From Acanthaster planci (lineage: Eukaryota > Echinodermata > Asteroidea > Valvatida > Acanthasteridae), in the NCBI RefSeq assembly GCF_001949145.1, contig NW_019091795.1, positions 1-53,600 of the forward strand: a DNA stretch of 53,600 nt. The letters are read 5' to 3'. Made by a program: the position numbers and the translations under genes. The notes beneath the pieces are model-generated. The model worked only from the letters and a program-made list of their open reading frames with translations, was not told the DNA's origin and searched no databases. Shown piece by piece: positions 14,001 to 26,000 of this stretch (position 1 is the first letter of the stretch; every line of letters starts with the position of its first letter).

Positions 14001-17000
14001 AAAATATTAACGATAGAGAACAATATTTTTACAATTGAAAGTTTATTTTCAATCTGATACTATATAAGATAAATCTATGGTCGGAAAACCTTAAATCATG
14101 CAAGCCGGCACGACAGATTTGAAGTCTCTCGTCACGATACCAGCCCTTAGTGATTGTTCCCTTCCGTACATTACGGTTTCCAATGAGACAGCCCGGTATT
14201 TCAAAGCGACAAGGTCACTCGGGAGTAAAGCATTACATCCTTATCATTTACAAGTGAAGGGACGTTTTATAGGAAGGCACGAAATGGGACACAGGGGTAC
14301 CCCCCCACAAGTCCAATTCCTATACACGCTCCAGCCTATTGTCGCTGAACACACCCCCTTTGATGTCTGAAAATAATTCCTAAGATACCAGTATAACAAT
14401 GACCAACACAAAGGCGGGGGGTTCTCTCTGTCCCATAGTTTGCTTCATATATGATGTTTAGGAAATCCCGGCAAAAATGAAAAAAAAATACTCTCTACTA
14501 GGCGTCCTTCTAATTTACGTCCGCGTTCTTTTAGTTGAATGAAAGATGTGGCAGCAAAAAGTCTCTTTTCACGTGCATGTTGGCAAAACACACTTTCTAG
14601 ACGGCATGGAAACAAAGGGGAAACAACTTCTGCTGAGATTGATGCTGACAAATGAATCTTGACGGTCAAATTGCCTAAGTGAGCAGTCAATTTGGCGGGT
14701 GTTGGCATTTAGTAGATCCAGTGTTCATGTGCACAAACTAAAGGAGCGGTTGAAACATGCATGAGAGATATTATGCTTAGGTCGTATTCATAGATAAATG
14801 TCATCTTCTAAAGTAACACTGGCTACCTGAAAAACTGAATCACAGTAAGACCATGAAAGTGAACGTGATCAATACAGACAACTAGAATAACTAGAGGTGG
14901 TAGGAAGTCAGTTTTTTGCAAGTCCAAGTTAAGTCATTTGGGCCAGTAACAAGTCAAATCACAAGTCAATTTCGTCCAAATATAGTTAAGTCACAAGTCA
15001 ATTTCGTCTAGACACAAGCAAGTCACAAGTCTTCTTGTCCAAGTACAAGTCAAGTCGCCCGATGTGTGAATTCAAGCCACAGCCACATCTTTCAGACGTG
15101 GCCTTGGGCAGACAAAACTGAAGTAAAATTTGGGAGCTGAACGAAGTGTTACGCTGATTATTTTAAGAATGCAAGGCCTAATTTGATGGACCTAATTTAA
15201 AACTTTAATGGGTTCGATTGAGTAGTTTCCTGACTTGCGTTGGTAACAAGTTATAATGGGCAAGTCCAAGTCAAGTCACAAGTCAAAACTGATAGTTACA
15301 AGTCAAGTCACGAGTCACACAAATAGCAACTCGAGTCCAAGTCAAGTGACTGAGTCTTCGACTTTGAGAATAGCACAAATAGGATGCTGTATTGTGAGCG
15401 ATAAAAAACTTAAGACTTTCATCCCTAATCGCCGATTAGCGGAAAATGGATTAACTCAACGGGCGACGTGTTTCCTGAATATTACTATTTCCTTCCAGCA
15501 CAAATTCAAAGCACAAACTTAAATTTTCATTAACCAGTATTTAATGCTAAGAAGTGTTTTCCTTCAAAATTATTTAATAATCATCCAAATCAACATACAA
15601 CATGTTGGGGGCGTGACATATCTCCAGTCAAACACTGTCAAGCCCTGTTCACTGCATTGTCTTGAATAGGTTGTAACGGCAGTGCACAAACATTCGCAAT
15701 CACCACCTCGGTTGCAGCCACAGGTGTCAAACACACAGTTATCATAGTAATCTTCAGGGTCGATCTTCGCCATGGAACGGAAAAGAAAAAGGGAAATCAA
15801 ATCATAACAAACCAATGTAGAAAATTCGAAATTAGCAGTATGAATCACGGAGGGCACTAGCATCTAATGGGGGACACAAGCTTTAAGTGCTGTGTTTTTT
15901 TTTTTGAGGCAAGCTTTTGTTAGTCTTGTTCAATGTCAATTTATCATTTTTTAGTGGGGGCACTGGGATGGGGGGTACGTGCCCCATGCCCCCCGTGACA
16001 TATTCTTTAATCTCATAATAACAATAAACTGGCAAAACCACAGTAGCGGGGTATATCACAACAGATTTCAGGTGAGGTCAATGTTTATGAGGCCAACGCC
16101 TTTCTAGGGCAAGTTGTTCAATGCCCAAATGTGATTAGCGATTCGGATACAATATGCTTGAGGATCTCGAAGAAATCTTTAAAAAAAAGTGATTCAGATA
16201 ATTGAAGACTTGTGGAAATGAAAATGCTCTTTCCATTTCGTCCCTTTGATATCATGAGCAATGTATGACTGAATACGGACATTTCACAATGGTGCACTTC
16301 TAATAGTTTGCAACTCACACTAACCAATCGTAATGTGCGAAATCTGTCGATCCAAAGCGCGTTTGGATGTCGACAGATTTTGTGCATTGTGATTAGCCAA
16401 CGCGTTGCAAACTCTTGGAGGCGCACTAATGTGAATCGAACAAGGTACGCGGTTTATTTGGAAATTTGTAATAGTTTTGAATGAATTTTAATAATTAATA
16501 ATTTTAAACGTTTTAATATTTGTAAATCAATCATTATGAGTCCTAAGACTCACTGAATTGATATCGTTTTAAAATGAATAAATAAATAAAAAAATAAACA
16601 AGATTAGTGACAGATAACGCAATTTTAAGTGTGGGCTGCCACTTTCTGTTGCTAACACCATCTGAAATATGTCGTATGCAGAAAGTCCAGCATATTCGCA
16701 CGAGTATTTGTTTGCTCTTTCGAGGGCACCACTTGCCCCGAGGTTGATAAGATATTTTTGCTCTTTGCTAAGTCGTTTATGTTTTTCAAAGGCTCTATGA
16801 CTTTAATGCCAGATCAATGCAAAAAATATGACCTACCACTTTGTGGCACTCCTTGAAGACGCTATGGTAGATGAGCTTTTTGCATTCAGAAATCGCATAC
16901 TCCCTCCTCATTGGAAACAGATCACACATATGATCAGGTTCTTGGGGCATTGGACAGCTGTCACTTTTCCTCCAGCTGTGACCAAATACTGTAACAGACG

Positions 17001-20000
17001 CTTGCTCGTTTTGTCTTGTTGTGAAGTCATTTGCGCGGTTATCGTCAAAAATGCCACACAAACCGCAGGTCTTCTTGTAATATTTTCCGTCTACGGTGAC
17101 ACTAACTGATGTTGCCCGATCCCAATCGACTCTTATCCCTGAAAATCAAAGTTTAAACCAAGGCTTATAGGAAAATTGTCTAAAAGCTGCAAGCTAAAGG
17201 CCGTTTTATACGATTGCCAGATAAACTTACTTCTTGATTCCTTTCAAAAATAGGTAAATCTACTTTAGCATGGCTTTTGTTGTGAAATGCCTCCACAGAG
17301 ACATGGATGCCCCCTCTACCCTCCTTCCCGTGCCAAATGCAAGGAAAAGTGATGTCTTGCTTTTCAGTCATCAGTACAGTCGGATCAACTGCCTTAAATA
17401 CCGTATTCTGTGTTTGTTTCTTTCCCCAGGTTGTTCAACACTCTTCGTTCTAGCTTCCATAATTTGTGTCTTGTACCCTCTCCACATGAATTTGTCCGCT
17501 CTTTACAGGACCACTTGTTTAACCCAGAACTCATCTCTCAGGCTTTCTAATCATGTATTTATCCCCTTGTTTGTTTTTAGTATAATGAAGTTTTGTTCTT
17601 TTTATATTGTTAATACGTATACACTGTGTATATCGGTAATTATGCAAATGAAATTCAGATAACTTATTCTATGTCTTTATCCAATTTAATTTGGTTAATT
17701 TAACTTTAATTATGTCAGTTGTATGTGTTTTGTATTTCAATTAGTATGAAGAGCCCCTTTGACAGAATTTATTTCTTTTGGGCGATCCTTCGGGAGCTGA
17801 TTGGAATTCGTGTTAGTCATAGTAACTGTTTCTTACTTTGTTTACTAAGAAGTTATTGTCCTCGTAACCTGTTTATCCCGAAAAATGAATTAAATGTAAA
17901 TTTAATTAAAGACTCACTCAAGTACATTAATATGTTACAACACATATGTTACAACAAAAAGTCTCACTCAAGCATTAATATGTTACAACATATATGTTAC
18001 AACAAAAAGTCCTCAGCCCTAAAGCAAAATTGTTTTGATAACAATTGGCTTATATCGGTTGAGTCACAAATATTGTAGTTAAAAGTAGCTGGAAACGGTC
18101 TAAAACATACCCCGATCGGTGATGATAATGTCGTAAATCCCATTGCGTATACATTTCAGTCTGGGGTATCCATCGGAGTTAGTGATTTTAGGTTCTGAGC
18201 CTCTCACAAGTGTAACTTCCCAGTCAAAAAAATGAAATACGACGGCCTTCGTGCAGGTCACCTCCTCTGAGCCGCAGGCAATGTTTTCAACGATTACTTC
18301 AAAGGTTTTTTCTTTGTCACAACCATCAGTTGTCAATATATATCGGCAGTCTCCTGTAAAATAACAAGGAGTATTGAAATACAAAAAGTTCAGAAACTCA
18401 GTGTTGCACCCCCAACGGCCACTGTGGATTAGCCGTCGCAAGGTGTACATTAAAGAGGAATGGGAGACTGTAAAGATAAACAAATGGACACTAGTTGAGT
18501 TTGGTGTGGTAGTCAGTGTTCAGTCATCAAAGGCTTGGATCATAATGACCCATACAAAAAACACATCAGTATTACAAACATAACAAGCTGGCTTGGAAAA
18601 CCATTTCACTCCGATAAACCGGATCAATCGCCTTATTTCTGTTCTCTAAAGAATATACACATTTAAAACTCTAAAGCCCGTTTTCCCTTAGGTTAAAAAC
18701 CCAAACTACACAGGACTCCAAAATCGATTCTGGTATCGATAAAAGTATCGAGTCTATCTGGCTATTAGAGGAAGCATAATCGATTTCCTTGCCTAAAGCG
18801 ATACCGAGCCTAACCTGGCTCAAGGATGACTCACTGCAAATTGGTTATGCGTGAGTGCCCTCATGCTGTTCTAGCTTAGGATGAGTGACATAGTGACATA
18901 GGATCTACATGTACATGCGTGTATTACCTTATATCAAAGAGCCTTGCTCTATGCTTATACATGTAGTACAGGATGTCTATCAGCCGACAGGGCCAAGTAG
19001 GCTACCTCAAGGAATATGTTCCAACAAAAATAATGGCAAAGGGCTTAGAGAGTTATCTCTTGCAGTTTCTAAATATAAATAACAATTGCATTCTTTTTGA
19101 ACCTGTGGAACAATATCCAAAAGTCAACCAGTACTATCCAAGCTGGTTTCCAGGAATTGAAAATACACACATGCATCTTGCCAGAAACAAAGTTGGTATC
19201 TAGAGACAATCGGGACTGGCTCTGGTTGGGCAGTATGGCCGACAACGTATTGCACTTCAAAAAAACTGATAATCTGGGCAACTAAATACAGAACAAAGGC
19301 CACCACAGTGCAACCCTCAAGTATGCCAGGCAAGATATGGGACAGAGGGGTAGGCCACTTACCTGTCCAATCCCTACACACACCGTAGACTAAATCATCC
19401 CCCTAGAAGTCTGAAAAGAATTCCTGAGATTCCGATCAAACAATGACCAACACAAGGGCGGGGGGCTCTCTCCGTCCCATATCTTGCTTCATATGCCCTT
19501 AAGGGTACAGTCCTCTAATTCAACTTTCAAGCCCCATTGAAAACAGTGTAAAATCAGCACTGTTCAGGGCCCAATAACATGCACGCCAACATCCCTGAGA
19601 TTTCTGAAACACAAATGAAATTCTTGTCTGGTCACTAATCTTTCAATTTCTTTTCAATTTTTTGTGGGTTAACAAATTACATTTTTAATTATTCCCAAAA
19701 CAGTGGTTTTTCCGAATCTGATTGCAGCCATTTTTCAAGTGGCAACCCTCAACTTTCTCGGGGACTTAAGACCATTTTCCAACCATAGTTTTTAGCCATT
19801 CTGCTCTCATATGAAAGCTCAAAGACCCAGAAAGTTGATCCTGGCAAGGATTTACACAATCTCACCATTTTGGGGGCCAAACAATCGCCTTTTTCAAAAG
19901 ATACTGTGGGGGCACTTTTAATGCTAATGAGCTGGCCAGAAATTCGCACTTAAATTAATGGTATGCACCCTCAAGTGTCCCACAGGAAGTTGCATCATCT

Positions 20001-23000
20001 CCTTACACATGCACCCACAGCTGTTTCATGTTCAGGTAGGATACCTTGCGTGAAAGAGCATAGACACTGTATGCCAGAATAAACATATACAAATGGGAGG
20101 AGGTACATGTACCTTAAAAAAAAAATTAAAGGGGGGGATTAAGGGGGGGGAGTCCCAATACTACAACATCAGTAAATACATTTGGGAATGTTTAGTCGGT
20201 ATATTTAGGGTAGTGTTAATCTAACTTGAAATGAATTCATTTTACAAGGCTACATGACCCTCCCGAATGGGGAAATTAAAAGTACGATATACCAATACAG
20301 TAAAGCCTTCATATGTGTATATTCCACTGCTAAATGATGTATGGACATAATAATTTCAAACCAGTTACTTGACCAGACCCCCGTAACCAATACGAAAAGT
20401 TCTCAGCAACTTGCTCAGGGCCCCCCGTTACTTCTTATTACTAGAAAACTTCATTCGCAAATTCACAAAAGATTACTTTGAAATTCAGTACATGTGCTCT
20501 GGAAGGCTACAACCGAATAAAAACCATATAATCGTGAAAAGTAAATGCTACGTGAATGTTGATCATCTTGCTCGACTTTTATTCGACTTTCAAGAGTTAT
20601 TTTAGACAACGTCTACGCAGCGCTGTTTTACACGCACAAAACGAATCCAGCAACGTACCGTGCACAGCTGGCCAGTTAACGCACATACGCACACACACAT
20701 TCATGTACATACACACCAAGCATGCATTTAGGTTCCCATGTGGTAAATAGTACTATGCAACGCCGGGGCTTAACATTGCTTATAAGCTATTTGCGAGTTA
20801 AATTTGATTAAAATCGGTGCACTAAGTTATACACAAACGTAACAATTTTATTTCCCCAGATTAAAGACGCTGTTGCTATAGAAGGATCCCAATACGACGC
20901 TTTTAGCGTCGATCTGCGCACTTCCGCGTTTGAAAACGAGGCTGAATGTGTCAGCTTCAATTCTTAATACGATCAGACGATTGAAAGTAAGGAGTTAAGA
21001 CACCAAATACATAAAGGTATGTTAAATTCAGACTTTTCAGGCTGCAAGTTTTTGAGGAAGAATCTTTCAGGATGACTCGACACGTAATATCAAAAGAAAA
21101 AAACAACGACAATTGACCGCGAACAAACGTTCCTGCGATGGTCGTGTATCTTGTGCAGTGGGCGTTGTTTAGCCTGGAGTGGCATCACGCTTACGAACCG
21201 GATCCTCCATGTACTGTGTGGACTCCGCGGGCGGGCGGGCGCGAAGAAGTTCAACACAGAGAGCCTCGGTTTGGATGCAGATGCGCGCAGACAACGCTAA
21301 TGTGAAATCCCTCTATACCACATGATTCGGGGCAAGCTTTTGCACAACGACCACCATCTCATGAATGGACTAGTTCCTTTGTGCCCTTCTTATCCATTTG
21401 GAGGAGTGTGTTGTTACAAGGCGTCTCTTGTGTCATCACGAGGTACATATGCTGCAAGGTATGAGACGGAGAGAATCCCCCTGCGTTGTGTTGGTCATTG
21501 TCTCGCAGGAATCTGGGGAATTCCTTTCAGACATCTTGGGGACGTGTTAAGTAACAATAGTCTGGAATGTGTATAGGGATTGGACATGTTGGGGGGGTAT
21601 CCCTCGGTCTCATTTCTTGCTGGATATAACGAGGTATAGCAACAGTGTTTTTAGTATGGGCAATTCAAATTGTTATGTTCCCGTGAATTCAAAGAATTCA
21701 GTGTACCAGATTTTATTCAAAGGTTACTCACAAAAGGCCTAATTTATACGTCTCATCGCAATGTCATGAGGGCAAATAATGAACGTCTTGAAAACTTAAT
21801 ATATTTTGTCTTTGTCTTCAATTCCCGAAGCACAATTTTTTTCGTCCACGAGGGCATAGGTGGAAAGACTTGCACCATATGTGTATGTGTGGTTCTGAAA
21901 AGAACCGCAAGTAAACTCAACGTTTCGGACTGCGTGCTCAGTCAAACGTTGAGTATGCTCCGGGTTCTTTTCAGAACCACACACATTCATAAGAGATATA
22001 TTCCTTCGTATGGTGCTACCGCAAGTCTTTCCACCTATTGCTGTTTTTCACGATGAATAGCCTGAAATTCCATAAGACGCATTTATATCGTTGCTATCTA
22101 TACCGAAAGAATCCCTCCGGTGATTCTTTGAAAGGTTAACTTCAACACCAACTCATTAAATTAGAATAAACACTGGTAATCAAACAGAAATTATCGAAGA
22201 TTTGCGTCTCTTCATGAAAAAAAATATCCATCTTTTCTTACGCTTTCGCCCCTCTGTTGAATGTGTTTTTCCATTGGGAAGTTGCGCGCATGTCCATACG
22301 CGCAGTTGCGAATGTAAAAAAACAAGGATGCCCATCCCTTAGTGGAAATGATAAATCTCAGTTGACCCGCTCTTACGCCTTTCTGGGCAAACGTCCTGTA
22401 CGTGTTCCAGGGTCAGGCTTGTTCGTGTCTCTTCCTGAAAACAGAGCACAAATTTATGGACATGCCTGCCCCTGTTGTATTTAATGCAATTTAGAAATTA
22501 ACGATGTTTTTGCCTAGCAAGAGCATGCCAAAATGGTTAAATATACTACATTTTGAAGCAATATAGTGAAAAAAAACGGAAATCGAAACAAAGGTCAATT
22601 TTGACATGATCATCCCTTCCTAAACACGACGATGATTTCACAGTCAATATAACGTACAAAGCCACGTGTTTCTGTACAGCACATACCCTGAAAGTTGTAT
22701 TTGCTGCCATCATAAGTGATGTAATGTGGATCCCCATATGCTCGGCAGGTAGCTGAGGTTTGAGAAACGAAACACGTAGAAGTTAAGTTTTGTTTTGTGG
22801 GATTGCAGTTCATGCTCGTTTTTTTCAGGGGAGGGTTAATTTGCTGTGGTTTGTTGGCTGTCAGCTGTTTCTGGAGATACAAATATTTCAGCACTTATAA
22901 GCACTCACAAACAATTTCCATACAACATACGAACTGAGTATATTATCAAACTATTATCACTACTCTTCATATTAAAAGGTATTTAAAATGTGCTTATTTT

Positions 23001-26000
23001 AAAAGCCAATATTTCATCAGGCTATATTTACCTGGACATATTTTATTTCTGCATTTGATTTTCTCATTGAGACACTTGCTGTAAAGAAAATTAAATGAGA
23101 ACTTTCATAAATGCCTATCATACATTTCCTTCAACAAACGTAAATCAACACAATGACGTGCTTCTTTCCTGGAATACTAGTTCTTTCAAATGCTTCCGAA
23201 CTACACTTGTTTTTGACATAATTCCATTATTACTTAGTGCGTTACATTATATATTACACTATTTGAAGTTTGTATTTGTAATTGCATTTTTTTTTTTTTT
23301 TGCTTTCAAATGATGTTGAAAGTGTGTCCGATAAAGTGAAAAGCCCGCCAACTGTGATTTGGGCAAGTGTGCCTTGAAAAATGTAATTTGGCACTTGGAA
23401 ATCATTACCCGATTTCGATGCAGGCCACAACAGAGCCGGTCAGTATGTGCATTGGTTTGACCATGCAGAAATTTGCATTTTAATGTCTGTTTTGTTGTCT
23501 GAAAATAAGTAATTATTTAGCCATGCGTGATCTAGTACAGTTGCAAACTGCGAAATCATGATACATTGAACAATATTGAGGTATTACCATTTATTGCAGT
23601 CTTTCTTGAATTTTTTTCCGTGTTTGTAGCTTCGCCCGTTGAAATAGCATGGACACTTGTCCTCTCTGATACATGTCTTAAGATCAGGTGCACGGACGGT
23701 TCCGTTGTTGCATCCACAACCCGCCGTACAGCGCTCTGCTTTGCAATCAAGATGCATGTTGCTGCATCGACGCTCGCACTCGACACAGTCAATTCTTCCT
23801 AAGCCCTCTGGACATTCGTCACCTATATCTATGCCAAAGACATAGCACGAGACCACGTCTGTTTCAGTGTGAGTGTGCTTGACCCACAAATGACATATTT
23901 CTCTTCCCATGACAAGAATAAAGTAGAGAATTAGGTTTTTTCTGTCAAAAACGAAAAAGCTGCCTAGCCCGACGTGTTATCATTTTGGTTCGACAAAAGA
24001 AATAAATCCTGCTTCCTAAAAGAAACAGCTTTCTGAAAAGCATTAAAAATACGTTATCATGCATGCGCATCACAGGGTCGCCTATCTTTCCACAGTTTAC
24101 CCAAATTTAACCGCCTCCAACTCACCAGTGCAGTTTCCCTGTGAACATTCAGTTACACCATTTCTGCAGAAACTGTAATTAAGTTTTCAAACATTAAAGT
24201 TATAATAGGCAGAAGCTTGTATGCTATGCTATGTAACGATACAACACAGTAACATGCAAATTCCCTTGCCTTCTCATGGGACCACACGATGCAGTTATTT
24301 AATTACAACCCTTACAATCGCACCTTCGTGTTCCATTGAACATTGTTTTCAAGTTTTGTTAACCCGTTTCTTTTGCAACAATTTTATTGATATTCTTTCA
24401 CATGTCCATATTCATGAACAAAAAAGTGATTTCATCCCGGGAGCTGGGCCATTGTGTAGGCCTAAGCATATAGCAATAAGCCTGCGAGCAACATTTTTTT
24501 TTATCAGATACATTTTGAAAGAACTAATTTGGGTAAAGAATTTGAACATGAAAACATGTTAACATAAATAGTGTCTTCCCAGATTTACATCACTGGAACA
24601 GTGCCCTCACTTGTCCAGAGAAGCCTGGACAATTTTTAATGTTTAAAAACAGTAAACCCAAATGGATTTTCATACGCCGCGGAGATTTTAAAGATGCACA
24701 AAAATCTGAGTCCAGGAAAAATTGTTGCATGTTTTCTTTATCCACTGGCACCCAGTTCGATTCAAAAGAAGGGAGTTATATGATCTATTGTAACAGTAAT
24801 GGTGTTTTGTGACACCCTAGATGCATGTGTTGAGAAGCAACGAATAATGTAACTCGAACAAAAACCGGACAACTTGTGTCAATCATGTAAAGCAAGATTT
24901 ATGTTGAACTGTATATGTTACTGTGTACTGGTGTCATCTGTTAATCTTACCAATCATTGCAACCCTCTCGCCATTCATTGTCAGGTTGAAAGATTCTCCC
25001 GTTGTGGTAACAATGGCACTTTGACACAGGTACACATTTCTTTTCCTCATCGTCGAAAACCTAAGAAACGTTAAAAGAGCTAGCAGAGGGCGTCGACCAA
25101 ATTTTATTTTTAAGTAGACTTTTTCAAGTAATTAAGACTTTCTTTAGAAGATTGGCTCGTACATTATTGGAATTTGTACACCGCAACGAACAAAATGACA
25201 ACTCCTGAATTATTTCAGATCACGACAAAACTGTAGTTCGTTGAATCGTTCTGGAAATTACGGCACATATTTCCTGCTTGTGGGGAATATTCTTATTAAG
25301 TGGAGCACCCCTGACAACAGATATGACTTAATTCTCGCTACATCCCACTCATCTTTGGTGTGAGATGAATATAGCAGTGCATGGTTGACCAATATCAACT
25401 TGAGAGGCCTGATGTAGCACGTGACGATCGACCGGTGAATCTCAGTTTAAAATCAAACCCAACGGATCCTCAATAACCGATGATTGAGCAGCATCATGTT
25501 TTCATTTATGTTTGTGCGTCATAGATTATTGTTTATACCCTGCATTACAGTTGACCTGATAACTGATGCATGACCTGTGCTGATGCGGCTGACTTTTTAC
25601 ACGGTCCTGAGTGACCTCAGAGGCACTTCATTTTTCATGCGCTGTTTACTCTGGCATTTTGAATATTGTTTTGAACTTGCGGGTCACTGCTTAATTTAAT
25701 AGGTAGTTTTTATAGGGGTGAGAGCGCTTTGTTGTCTTGCCTACATCACGTTATACCTTTCCGTCGGAACACTGGCAGCCCTGAATGCACTGTTCTCGAC
25801 AGTTGCCGACGTTCCCCAAATCATAGCAAGACATCTTGCACATTGAACCGCACTCCTTGTAGACCATCCCCGCTGGACACTCTATGGCTATATTTCCAGA
25901 GATTGAAATTCTATGTAAATTCTTTATACAGCGTTAGGTGTTGTTTGGTATTCTAAATACCAATGGCTAACGAAAAGGAGCACATATTTAATGGTGTGCT

